Assembly (NCBI RefSeq): GCF_000368045.1
Contig: NZ_KB849234.1
Location: 62,001-126,000 of the forward strand
From: Acinetobacter johnsonii CIP 64.6
Lineage (GTDB): Bacteria > Pseudomonadota > Gammaproteobacteria > Pseudomonadales > Moraxellaceae
Direction: 5' to 3'
Length of the DNA stretch: 64,000 bases
Below are positions 42,935 through 51,022 of this stretch, in pieces. Made by a program: the position numbers and the translations under genes. Each line of letters starts with the position of its first letter. Within the stretch, counting starts at the first letter, position 1. Under the pieces are notes generated by a model that worked only from the letters and a program-made list of their open reading frames with translations, was not told the origin of the DNA and ran no database searches.

Positions 42935-43897
42935 TCAGCGCTGTACAGGTGCTCCATCAAACCATTTAAATCCTTTAGGGTAAATGCAGATTCTATTCGG
43001 AAGCCCAAACTGCCCCGTTTGATTTTCAGGCATTTCATTTAATGCACCCAAAGGACAGCCCGCTTCTTCTTGCATAATCCGATCAATCCTCAGCGCTTTT
43101 TGTGCATCAGTATCGGAAAGCTGATGATGCATTTCTGGATAAACGCATGTGCCCAGATATCCAGTAACCCTCATCCAGTGCTCTCTGATATCCTGACAAT
43201 ATCCAAGTGGACCAGAATAGAGTGATCGGTTAAAGCTCACATAAAAGTGGATCACATAACGCTGCTGAACATCATCCCGTACAATTTGATAAAAGCGGTA
43301 AATCGCTTGTGTTCTATACCAATACTCAGCCGCTAGACTTTTTTGGAAATTTGATAAAAATCGCTCTAACTGTCGCAAATCGATAATTTCATTTCCACCC
43401 TCATTTAGACTTAGTTCCAGTTTTAAATCCGCTGTATCAGGATAGATCTGGCTTGTATTACGATAGGATTCTCTCAACTTTTCAATCCGCTTTTCGTAGC
43501 GCTCATTCAGCTTATGCATTTCTTCAGTTAAGCTGGTGCTTTCAAACAGCACTCTCAGCCGCTTTACGATCTTATCGATATAAAAACCAGCGTTTCTTTG
43601 CGCCGTGACCTCAAAGAACCGAATCTGCTCTTCCTGTAATACACTGCAGTAAGCCTGAAAGAACTTGTCTGCCCAAAAGGAAAAAGACAAATGCTCATGA
43701 ATGCCAACGGCCATCATTCTGCGCCATGCTGAAAAATAACCAGACAGTTTCCGCTTGAACTCCTGATCTATATTTTTTTGATGAGCATCGTAATCAGTAC
43801 CTTCTGGAATTGGAGCAAAGCGAATCGTTTGGTAATGCTCTAAAACGTCTTGTTCTAATCGGGGTGCTGTAACAAACTCTAACTCTGAATGGCTCAT
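42935..43897 (-). CDS. YagK/YfjJ-related protein, degenerate Rep-like paralogue
   Basis: A 320-residue soluble protein started at the ATG 43897, which has AGGA seven bases upstream. The frame opens to 43939 without a ribosome site. The second half (RYVIHFYVSFNRSLYSGPLGYCQDIREHWMRVTGYLGTCVYP) resembles in layout the HUH region of the upstream neighbour, but the HUH pair is replaced by HFY. A coiled coil lies at about 130-165. It may be a paralogue that kept DNA binding and lost nicking (inference). It immediately follows the neighbour's stop. Confidence 0.55.
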   Translation of the reverse strand: MSHSELEFVTAPRLEQDVLEHYQTIRFAPIPEGTDYDAHQKNIDQEFKRKLSGYFSAWRRMMAVGIHEHLSFSFWADKFFQAYCSVLQEEQIRFFEVTAQRNAGFYIDKIVKRLRVLFESTSLTEEMHKLNERYEKRIEKLRESYRNTSQIYPDTADLKLELSLNEGGNEIIDLRQLERFLSNFQKSLAAEYWYRTQAIYRFYQIVRDDVQQRYVIHFYVSFNRSLYSGPLGYCQDIREHWMRVTGYLGTCVYPEMHHQLSDTDAQKALRIDRIMQEEAGCPLGALNEMPENQTGQFGLPNRICIYPKGFKWFDGAPVQR

Positions 43898-43939
43898 GTG
43901 TTGTCCTATGAATGAATTGATTTCATAGAACTGGCACAT

Positions 43940-44941
43940 TCATAATTTTTTAAACCAAATCTCCTCTTCCAGCTTTGCTAAAGCGGTCTGCGCATCCCAT
44001 TCTTTGATTCTTCTATTTTCTTCTGTATCAGGTATTGGGCGACCATGATGCTGATAATCCCCCTTATAAAACGTTTTACGCCCTCGTGGTTTAACCAATA
44101 ACGTCTGCTCGTATTTATCAGGGTCACTGAGATAAGCAACTGCACCCAAAGCATTGTTGCCTTGTTCGGGTGTCGTTCGACGAATATCTCCAATACCTAA
44201 ACGACCTTGCTTCTCGTAGTTGTCTTTATTCGCTGTCGTGTTGATGTTCCGCCCAAAACCCTTATCGAATGTGATTTCCTTCCACTTATCGATCACTCCC
44301 TCAGCAATTTTATAATCACTCTGATGCTTCGATCTATTAATCACCAATGTTAAATGAGCATGAAAGCCTTTGGTTATACCCTGCTCCAGTGCGATCGCAT
44401 AGGTCAAAAGTGCATCAAAATATCCATTCTTATCAGTGATCAAATCACGCAGTTTTCCAATATGCTGATAGAAGTCATTTACTGTAATTTCACTCATGCT
44501 GTCCTTGCTATAGCTCAAATCCACTCTGATCACTAGAACCGAATAATACCCCTTGATTGCGCCTTCGAACTCCTCAAGTAATGCCACTCGATTCAATTCT
44601 TTCCGTCTCGCAAAGCTTTTGATCTCATCACGTATCAGCCCTCGATGCGCATGCAGGATTCGTCTTAATGCCTTAATTTCCCCTATTGAAAGCCCTGTCA
44701 GATATTCAGCAAAGCTGAGCATGCCACGCTGACTATTGACGTATTCAGTGACTGCAATAAAGGCCCGAATTGATGCTGCATACTCAAGCCCTTCTTGTTT
44801 AAACGCTTCAAATGCGCAATACAAGCGTTCTAAGTTAAAAATGAATGCTTCGTCTGAAATATCAAAATTAAGACATACATCTACAAAGCGATGAATGGTA
44901 TACATCACCCCTGCTTGATGATCCAGATCTAATGGAAACAC
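43940..44941 (-). CDS. YagK/YfjJ family HUH Rep-like protein
   Basis: A 333-residue protein. GITKGFHAHLTLVIN holds a His-x-His pair (residues 194 and 196) after a beta strand. ALGAVAYLSDPDKYEQTL has two tyrosines (270 and 277). This order, HUH then tyrosine, is that of rolling-circle replication initiators and matches the YagK/YfjJ C-terminal family of P4-like and filamentous elements. The start is GTG with AAGGAAG six bases upstream. An 11-bp inverted repeat lies just before it. Nicking activity is inferred. Confidence 0.72.
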   Translation of the reverse strand: MFPLDLDHQAGVMYTIHRFVDVCLNFDISDEAFIFNLERLYCAFEAFKQEGLEYAASIRAFIAVTEYVNSQRGMLSFAEYLTGLSIGEIKALRRILHAHRGLIRDEIKSFARRKELNRVALLEEFEGAIKGYYSVLVIRVDLSYSKDSMSEITVNDFYQHIGKLRDLITDKNGYFDALLTYAIALEQGITKGFHAHLTLVINRSKHQSDYKIAEGVIDKWKEITFDKGFGRNINTTANKDNYEKQGRLGIGDIRRTTPEQGNNALGAVAYLSDPDKYEQTLLVKPRGRKTFYKGDYQHHGRPIPDTEENRRIKEWDAQTALAKLEEEIWFKKL

Positions 44942-44951
44942 GTTGAACTTC

Positions 44952-44979
44952 CTTAACTATGATTCACGTCATAGTTAAG
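44952..44979. promoter_or_regulatory. Operator-like inverted repeat before the Rep-like gene
   Basis: Perfect 11-bp arms CTTAACTATGA and TCATAGTTAAG separated by 6 bp, 10 bp upstream of the GTG start. Probable binding site for a dimeric regulator or the Rep protein itself. Confidence 0.6.
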
Positions 44980-45257
44980 CAATCGACTTATTTTTTTAAA
45001 TGGAGTCCTTATCTCAAGTAAGGACAAGTCATCCACTATCCGCATATATCGAATAGTGCTCTCATCCTGCATGAACTATTGATCCATAGCATCATCCATA
45101 TTGGGATATGTATTCAGATCTGTATGACATGTCTCGTGGTTCTTGTTATCTGTATGAGTAATTGTATTGGTATATTTAATATTTATAGTTCTATGATGTA
45201 TAGTCATTAATCTATTATTAGTATTAATCTCTATATATTAATAATATATAAAACCGT

Positions 45258-45395
45258 CTTAGCGCAAAAGCAATAATGATAGCCCAGCCGATCAGCACGA
45301 TTTCCAAACCTTCGGATAAGCTCGGCTTTTTATATGTTTAACGTTACGATAGTTAGGTCAGAAAAATGGTTTTTTCAAAAAAACTTAGCGCAAAA
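45258..45395 (+). repeat. 12-bp direct repeats
   Basis: CTTAGCGCAAAA occurs at 45258-45269 and again at 45384-45395, the second copy just beyond the stop of the winged-helix gene at 45398. Between them is a stem of AGCCGA/TCGGCT followed by T, possibly a terminator. Confidence 0.55.
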
Positions 45396-45397
45396 AA

Positions 45398-47203
45398 CTA
45401 TTCGAATAATGACAAACAGTGTTGATACAGCAGTCCGTAATTTTTAAGTTCTGCCAGTGTTGGTGAAGTTTCTGTTATTTGCTGTGTAGGAAAATCAAAG
45501 CGAGTTCCATCCTGAAAGGGTTCTTGAAACGCCAATTCACTTAAGAAATACCTGTTAGCTTCCGCATGCTGATCAGGGACAAAGCAACAGCTGTATGTAT
45601 TCTGTATAAATGACCGAGGTAAAATCCTAAAAGGCGTCACTATTTCAGTTGCATTTACCAACACCCTTCCCAAACTACTTTTAGTTGCACTGAGCTTTTG
45701 GTCAATATCAGAATGTTTCCGCATACATTGCTGAAAAAAATAAATTTGGTTATATGCAATTAGATCCATAAGGGCCATTAAAAACTGATGAATTCTGGAC
45801 TGCTCAGCATTTAACTTGAAGGTGATCATTGATTCAATTTTATCAGACTCATTTTTTAGCGTCATATCCTCTTTGATTGTTTTGATTTGAGTCGCTTGCA
45901 ATGAATACGGATAGATAAAGTCTGTGCACCCTAAACGCTCAAAGCTTTCATTATCGATTACTACTGGGTTAGCTTCTTTCAGCAATTTAAAAAGCGATTT
46001 ATTCCGACTGTATATCTGGCAGCACCACTGCTCAAGCATGCTTTGAAAAAGACCTAAGCGGTTGTTCATCCCGCTGAGTTTAGTATGCTGGATAGATGCT
46101 AAATGACCCAAAACCGCCTCATCCTTCAAAATATTTTCATGCGGCTTTAAATAAAACGTCGCTGATAATGGGTTCTCTGGATGTAACCGCTTTAGCTCGA
46201 CATAATGATCATATAACTTCATTATTTCCTGCTGTTGTAACACAACATAATTTGCATAACCTACAGCATCACGAGACCGAAGAATAAACGGTTTCATCCA
46301 GCACAAAGGATCATGTAACAAATAATAGTTTTTGCAATTCAACACCTTCAAGCCAACATCTGAATCTTCACTTTTAGTGTTTGACAACAAGTCGCTCTTT
46401 GGATTCAGCATAGTAAAAATAGAGGCCACTTTCTGAACTTCAAAAACATGTGGCTGGGGGTACTTCAAAATATAAAATTTGCCGTAGATCGCAGCATCCC
46501 CCCAAAACCTATGCGAAAGGTTTAAAGCATATATTGGAGACTCTGTTTGAATAAAACTATTTCGAATTGCGCCATCCGCTTGGCAGCGGATAAATCCGTT
46601 TTTCTTAAGCTGCTGTATAGCGCGATAAATAGATTGTTTGCTTAAACCCGTGGCTCGCTCAATTTCACCAATTCCACACCCTATAACAATCCCAAACGAG
46701 TCTGCACCGTAAAGCAACCGTAATAAAACAAGATAACTTCGATAATCAAGATAGCAGTCGATCTCTATTTTTTTAGGTGAATTGCTAATACTTATGCCAT
46801 CACTCTTTATAAATAAAGTCTGAATTAATTTTAATAAAGGGATCTGCCTAACCATACGCTTATTACTATTTTCTAACCATTCAATAGACGTGGCTGAATC
46901 AAGCCTTATATAAGTAAGATTAAGTTGTAAATGACGAACTCTAGACCTTTTTCCAGTTTCAGGAAAATCTATTTTTAATATTCCCTGTTGTTCCAACTCA
47001 TTCAATACACCCCGTAATTTTTTAACCTGTATGCCGATCACTTTTGATAATTCACCGAGTGGCAATGATGTACTTCCGACTCCAAAATTTCTGATAAACG
47101 TGATTAATGCCCAAAAAGCATAGGCTGAAATTTGCCCCTCCACCCTTTGATAGAAAGCCATAAATAGCGCCAAAAAGCGCTGTTCAGAATCGTGGATACT
47201 CAT
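45398..47203 (-). CDS. Large protein with two winged-helix motifs
   Basis: A 601-residue soluble protein that I cannot assign. Two helix-turn-helix segments stand out: about 45-80 (SLPLGELSKVIGIQVKKLRGVLNELEQQGIL) and about 175-210 (GIGEIERATGLSKQSIYRAIQQLKKNGFIR). The rest is mainly helical. I prefer the ATG at 47203 (GGGGA upstream). A GTG at 47218 with AGGAG is equally possible. It diverges from a coiled-coil gene across a 13-bp dyad. It could be a replication or transcription protein of the island; two winged helices occur in plasmid Rep proteins (inference). Confidence 0.65.
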   Translation of the reverse strand: MSIHDSEQRFLALFMAFYQRVEGQISAYAFWALITFIRNFGVGSTSLPLGELSKVIGIQVKKLRGVLNELEQQGILKIDFPETGKRSRVRHLQLNLTYIRLDSATSIEWLENSNKRMVRQIPLLKLIQTLFIKSDGISISNSPKKIEIDCYLDYRSYLVLLRLLYGADSFGIVIGCGIGEIERATGLSKQSIYRAIQQLKKNGFIRCQADGAIRNSFIQTESPIYALNLSHRFWGDAAIYGKFYILKYPQPHVFEVQKVASIFTMLNPKSDLLSNTKSEDSDVGLKVLNCKNYYLLHDPLCWMKPFILRSRDAVGYANYVVLQQQEIMKLYDHYVELKRLHPENPLSATFYLKPHENILKDEAVLGHLASIQHTKLSGMNNRLGLFQSMLEQWCCQIYSRNKSLFKLLKEANPVVIDNESFERLGCTDFIYPYSLQATQIKTIKEDMTLKNESDKIESMITFKLNAEQSRIHQFLMALMDLIAYNQIYFFQQCMRKHSDIDQKLSATKSSLGRVLVNATEIVTPFRILPRSFIQNTYSCCFVPDQHAEANRYFLSELAFQEPFQDGTRFDFPTQQITETSPTLAELKNYGLLYQHCLSLFE

Positions 47204-47314
47204 GCTAAAAATCCCCACACACCAAGTTCTCCTTTGGGTATATGTATTTTACAGCAATAATGATAGGCATGAAATGATAATTGAAATTTGTTTTTTAACA
47301 GTTAATGTATAATT

Positions 47315-47364
47315 AATATTTACTTAATATTTAATTACTGATATATAAATGTTAAGTAAATATT
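47315..47364. promoter_or_regulatory. 13-bp perfect inverted repeat between divergent genes
   Basis: AATATTTACTTAA (47315-47327) and TTAAGTAAATATT (47352-47364), ending 1 bp before the ATG of the plus-strand gene. Likely operator controlling both divergent genes, or a 5' hairpin in the plus-strand message. Confidence 0.6.
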
Positions 47365-47365
47365 T

Positions 47366-48322
47366 ATGAATTGTAAAATGGCACGACCACATTTAACCTT
47401 AGATAAATGGTTATCGACTGACACGGACTTAAAAAAAGATTTCTTGGATCAAGAGAGCTACATGAAGGAAAGTCTATTAACTAAGCTTGATAAACCTGGC
47501 CAAAAGATTGTTTACATATCTACAAATCACCCCCAACCTAGATCACATGAGAATTTAATATCAGATTCTCTACAAAACCCGGCTAGGACATCCCACATAA
47601 ACGAAAAATTTACAAACCCCCTCATATGTGAGACAACAAATTTTATTATTGAAACTAATGATGAACATTTTTCAATTTTAAAAAAGAAATTCCTTTTATT
47701 TAAATACCACTCTGAGAAAAAGAAAGCCAACCGTATCACCAAACAAATAACAATGGACGAAAATATATTAAAACAACTTGAGAAAATTAAAAAAAATTGT
47801 AAATTTAAAAGTCTAGATAACTGCTTAGAATTTTTAATTGATGCACATAATTTTAAATTAAGTGAAAAAGATAAAATAATATCAAGACTCAAAAAAGAAC
47901 AGAATTCAAATCATGATTCTAATTTAAAGCAAGAATTGAAATTAAAGGATGAAAAAATTACAGAACTCGAAAAAGAACTCGTGCACCAAAAAAATATCAT
48001 CCACGAAAACATGAGCAAATCTGCAAAAGAATTTGAGGAATACCTAATTCAATTGGCTACAAATCAAACCATTGAATTAGAGAAAATTAAAGCTTTTTTA
48101 GGCGAGATTAACGAAGCAGATCAACAAAGCATTAACCAAACTCTTGCACCCGAAGCACTTAGCGAAATTGAAACTCAATTGAGAAATGAATGCGCAAAAC
48201 AAAAGCAATTTTTAACAATCAAAAATCAACCAAATACCAATTATGCTTTAGGGTTTGATCAGCATCATCAATATGGCAATACCGTACAAAATGACGATGA
48301 AGTTGTACCAGCTCAAACCTGA
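47366..48322 (+). CDS. Coiled-coil protein with possible RHH segment
   Basis: A 318-residue, lysine- and glutamine-rich protein. The segment RITKQITMDENILKQLEKIKKNCKFKSLDNCLEFLI (about 125-162) has the strand-helix-helix pattern of ribbon-helix-helix DNA binders. A long coiled coil follows at about 170-240 (LKLKDEKITELEKELVHQKNIIHEN). An ATG four codons later (MARPHLTLDKW) is an alternative start. It resembles plasmid partition or replication accessory proteins in layout, but no family is recognised. The only plus-strand gene in the middle of the core. Confidence 0.65.
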   Translation: MNCKMARPHLTLDKWLSTDTDLKKDFLDQESYMKESLLTKLDKPGQKIVYISTNHPQPRSHENLISDSLQNPARTSHINEKFTNPLICETTNFIIETNDEHFSILKKKFLLFKYHSEKKKANRITKQITMDENILKQLEKIKKNCKFKSLDNCLEFLIDAHNFKLSEKDKIISRLKKEQNSNHDSNLKQELKLKDEKITELEKELVHQKNIIHENMSKSAKEFEEYLIQLATNQTIELEKIKAFLGEINEADQQSINQTLAPEALSEIETQLRNECAKQKQFLTIKNQPNTNYALGFDQHHQYGNTVQNDDEVVPAQT

Positions 48323-48417
48323 GCTAACAGTTACTCATTTCTAGGAGCAAGCAGCAATAGCACACCTCATCCACTTGCTGCCTAAGAACGAGCCCCCCCT
48401 CATCACCTCAATGATAT

Positions 48418-49299
48418 TCATAATTGAACTTGGATAATCTCTTTCAATAAATCAGGACGACGCCTTAAGTGATTGACCAGCACTTCATCGCAATATGCTG
48501 TATTAAATGGGAGTTGCTTTTGCTGTGGAAAATACCGCTCTGGATGCTGTAGAAACTGTTCCCATTTTTTATTTTCATTCTGTAATTCCCTGATCTGGTT
48601 TAGATAGGTTCTATCCTGAATTTTAAATGACACACCAAAATCATCATCTTCACAGATGTCTTTATTTTCGTTATTTTTTCTGGCTTCTGTTAAATCTAAA
48701 ATTTTCTGTTTATTTGTCTCTAATCTGCTTTGAACCCATTGCAAATCAAACTCTCTAAACTTGATTTGCAGCGTGGGTAAAATCAGTTGTACTGCCTGCG
48801 AAGCATTTTTAAATCTGCCATTTTTTTGAGCATAACCAGTTAATTCTGAATAGAATATTTCAAGCTTTTTATGCAACAGCGGCGCATATCGTTTTCTTAT
48901 ATTCAAAATCCCATTGATTCTACGCTTCAAACTCGGGTTATAGGTGTAGACTCTCCCGCCTTCATCAACAACCAACTCAATATATTTATTTAATATTTCA
49001 GAATATTTCTCATTAATCTGCTGCTGCCTATAATCACGAATCCCCTCTATTACCGTATTAATTTGACCAAGCAAATTCAGCAAGTCCTGTACCGAATACG
49101 TTTCACCAAAGAACTGCATTTGGCTATGCTCTACCATCAGTTCAACCAACAATTTGCGTTCTGACGCTTCAAACTCAGTCTTTGGGTCAGGATCGCTTAT
49201 TATTTTATGTTCTCTTAAAAAACGTCCAGCATGATCCAAAAAGCAATTCAGAATTTCGTCCTTCAATTGCTCAAAATCAAGAAGTGTGCAATTTTTCAT
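48418..49299 (-). CDS. Helical hypothetical protein
   Basis: A 293-residue soluble, mostly helical protein. A coiled coil spans about 195-250 (LETNKQKILDLTEARKNNENKD then IRELQNENKKWEQFL). A basic patch lies in the centre (YNPSLKRRINGILNIRKRYAPLLHKKLEIFYSEL). No known domain recognised, no signal peptide. It is convergent with the coiled-coil gene at 47366 and stands alone. Confidence 0.65.
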   Translation of the reverse strand: MKNCTLLDFEQLKDEILNCFLDHAGRFLREHKIISDPDPKTEFEASERKLLVELMVEHSQMQFFGETYSVQDLLNLLGQINTVIEGIRDYRQQQINEKYSEILNKYIELVVDEGGRVYTYNPSLKRRINGILNIRKRYAPLLHKKLEIFYSELTGYAQKNGRFKNASQAVQLILPTLQIKFREFDLQWVQSRLETNKQKILDLTEARKNNENKDICEDDDFGVSFKIQDRTYLNQIRELQNENKKWEQFLQHPERYFPQQKQLPFNTAYCDEVLVNHLRRRPDLLKEIIQVQL

Positions 49300-49484
49300 T
49301 TTTGAATCTAAGTAATAGTTTTCAATATGTTATACCACAACTCTAGTAAAATATTATTTCTAATTATTAGTATTACATAAAGACCTACATCAAAAAAATA
49401 AGATTAAGACATAGGGATGGTCAGCCTTACTTCAAAGGTGACCCATTCAAATTAAAAAAGTTTTATGTATGGAATACCCACTTC

Positions 49485-49757
49485 ATGAGTTGCTTTCAAA
49501 TTAATACTACCGAACTACTTTTTATAAAGTATCGTTCTATGACCGTTGAACTAATGACAGTAGTTTCTGACTATTATCCCCACCTCAGCAAAGCCGAAGC
49601 ACTGAGAAAAGCGAATAATCAACAATTCCCTTTCTCAGTATTCAAAATAGATAAAAGTAAACGTGCTCCATTTTTGGTACACATTAAGGATCTTGCTGCT
49701 GTCTTGGATAAGCAATATTCAGAGGCATCCAAAGATTTTGCTACGTTTCATCGATGA
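49485..49757 (+). CDS. Pyocin activator PrtN-like protein
   Basis: Ninety residues. PFSVFKIDKSKRAPFLVHIKDLA near the C-terminus is the signature of the PrtN (PyocinActivator) family. The N-terminus LLFIKYRSMTVELMTVV with YYPHLSKAEALRKANN fits an AlpA/MerR-like small DNA binder. In Pseudomonas, PrtN activates pyocin genes; in integrative elements such proteins may act as excisionase-like regulators. Its last 17 bases overlap the 3' end of the convergent integrase gene. Confidence 0.75.
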   Translation: MSCFQINTTELLFIKYRSMTVELMTVVSDYYPHLSKAEALRKANNQQFPFSVFKIDKSKRAPFLVHIKDLAAVLDKQYSEASKDFATFHR

Positions 49758-50889
49758 GGCGTAGCACCTCCTCCAACTGTAATATATTTCTTCTCGCTTT
49801 CACTGATACATAACGCTGTAAACTCCCCCAAGAATCGTGCAAACTTACTTTCTGAATTTCAGGAATAGTAAAACTCTGTTCAGCTAATCGAGTACAGCCT
49901 TCATGTCTCAAGTCATGAAATCGTAAATCTTCAATCCCCAAAATTTTACAAGCTTCTCTAAACTCTTTACCCAAACTTTTGGGATTCAAAGGCAATAACA
50001 AATTTTCATTATGTCCAAGCTTTAGCATCCGTTCTCGAACTTCTGAATGTTTCAGTCTTTTGATCAGCACCTTACAAGGATCAAGTACATCAAATGACTT
50101 ATGATTACCTTTAGAACCATTAGGATTCTTTAAATCATGCACTTTCCACGTTGAATGATGTGGGTCATAATCTCGAAGATACAATCGTGTTAATTCAGCT
50201 TCACGTCTGCATGAGAAAATTGCAAACCACATAATCAAATGCATTGGGTATTTAGAGCCATAACGATTTAGCTTCCATCGTTCTGCAAAATACTTCGTCA
50301 ATGCAATCAATTCATCTCTCGAAGGCAGTCGGTCTCTTTTTTGACTGGAGGATATTTGACGTGTTTTTCTTAACTGAGCAGTAGCCTTATCAAAGCTATT
50401 TAAATCAATATCCATTTCCCACATAACAGCAGCATGAGAAAGAACACCTCTGATATGTAAAAGCTCATGTTGCAGTGTACTAGTTGCAATAGGTTCAAGA
50501 TCGAGGTACGGAATTCCACCCTTCCTTAAAGCCACATGCTCGGCCAAATGTACTGATTTTATTTTTGTGATAATATTGCGCGCAATTGGTAGCTTCTTAA
50601 TTAAGAGCAGAGAATAGCGTTTCGTCCTTCCGTACTCGCTCCCGACTTCATCCAAATATTTATCTATGGCATCTGATAAGGTCAGATCAATCAACTTTTC
50701 TTTGCCAAGCAAAATATCAGGATTTTCTTGAATTTCGACTTCTCTTTTCTTAATCCAGTTTTCAGCTAATTTCTTTGAGTGAAATGTTTTACTTTCAGAA
50801 AAAGCAGGAAAGCCCTTTCGAGTGATTCGAATCGCAGCACGATAGTTAACTTTACCATCTGCACCTTTCCTTGCTGTAATTGAACCCAT
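49741..50889 (-). CDS. Tyrosine integrase of the dusA island
   Basis: A 382-residue site-specific recombinase. An N-terminal arm-binding domain is about 1-50 (ITARKGADGKVNYRAAIRI) and a SAM-like core-binding domain about 65-165. The catalytic residues lie in CRREAELTRL (Arg), FHDLRHEG (His-x-x-Arg), SLHDSWGSL (His) and the nucleophile in QRYVSV (Tyr). It lies 133 bp from dusA, transcribed away from it, with GGTGTAAA repeats upstream, the normal layout for dusA-targeting integrases. Confidence 0.95.
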   Translation of the reverse strand: MGSITARKGADGKVNYRAAIRITRKGFPAFSESKTFHSKKLAENWIKKREVEIQENPDILLGKEKLIDLTLSDAIDKYLDEVGSEYGRTKRYSLLLIKKLPIARNIITKIKSVHLAEHVALRKGGIPYLDLEPIATSTLQHELLHIRGVLSHAAVMWEMDIDLNSFDKATAQLRKTRQISSSQKRDRLPSRDELIALTKYFAERWKLNRYGSKYPMHLIMWFAIFSCRREAELTRLYLRDYDPHHSTWKVHDLKNPNGSKGNHKSFDVLDPCKVLIKRLKHSEVRERMLKLGHNENLLLPLNPKSLGKEFREACKILGIEDLRFHDLRHEGCTRLAEQSFTIPEIQKVSLHDSWGSLQRYVSVKARRNILQLEEVLRLIDET

Positions 50890-50891
50890 AA

Positions 50892-50940
50892 TTTACACCA
50901 AAAGCTATTTTTTCTATTATGGTGTAAAATTTGGTGTAAA
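50892..50940. repeat. Right-end integrase arm-type repeats
   Basis: GGTGTAAA at 50921-50928 and 50933-50940, with an inverted copy at 50892-50899, directly upstream of the integrase start. The direct pair matches the left-end pair at 11780-11798. Probable arm binding and autoregulation sites. Confidence 0.6.
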
Positions 50941-51022
50941 TGCAAACGGATTCACCCACCTAAACACAGGTTCAAACAAATTCTCGCAGGTTGCAGAATA
51001 TAGATTAAAGGTATGATTTTTA

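Larger units (their letters stand above)
44942..45397. other. Repeat-rich, AT-rich intergenic region
   Basis: About 455 bp without a gene. It holds the 11-bp inverted repeat, GTCCTTA/TAAGGAC (45005-45025), CACTAT/ATAGTG (45034-45058), a nearly pure A/T stretch at about 45165-45252 and a 12-bp direct repeat CTTAGCGCAAAA (45258 and 45384). This composition is typical of replication control regions, but function is not shown. Confidence 0.5.
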
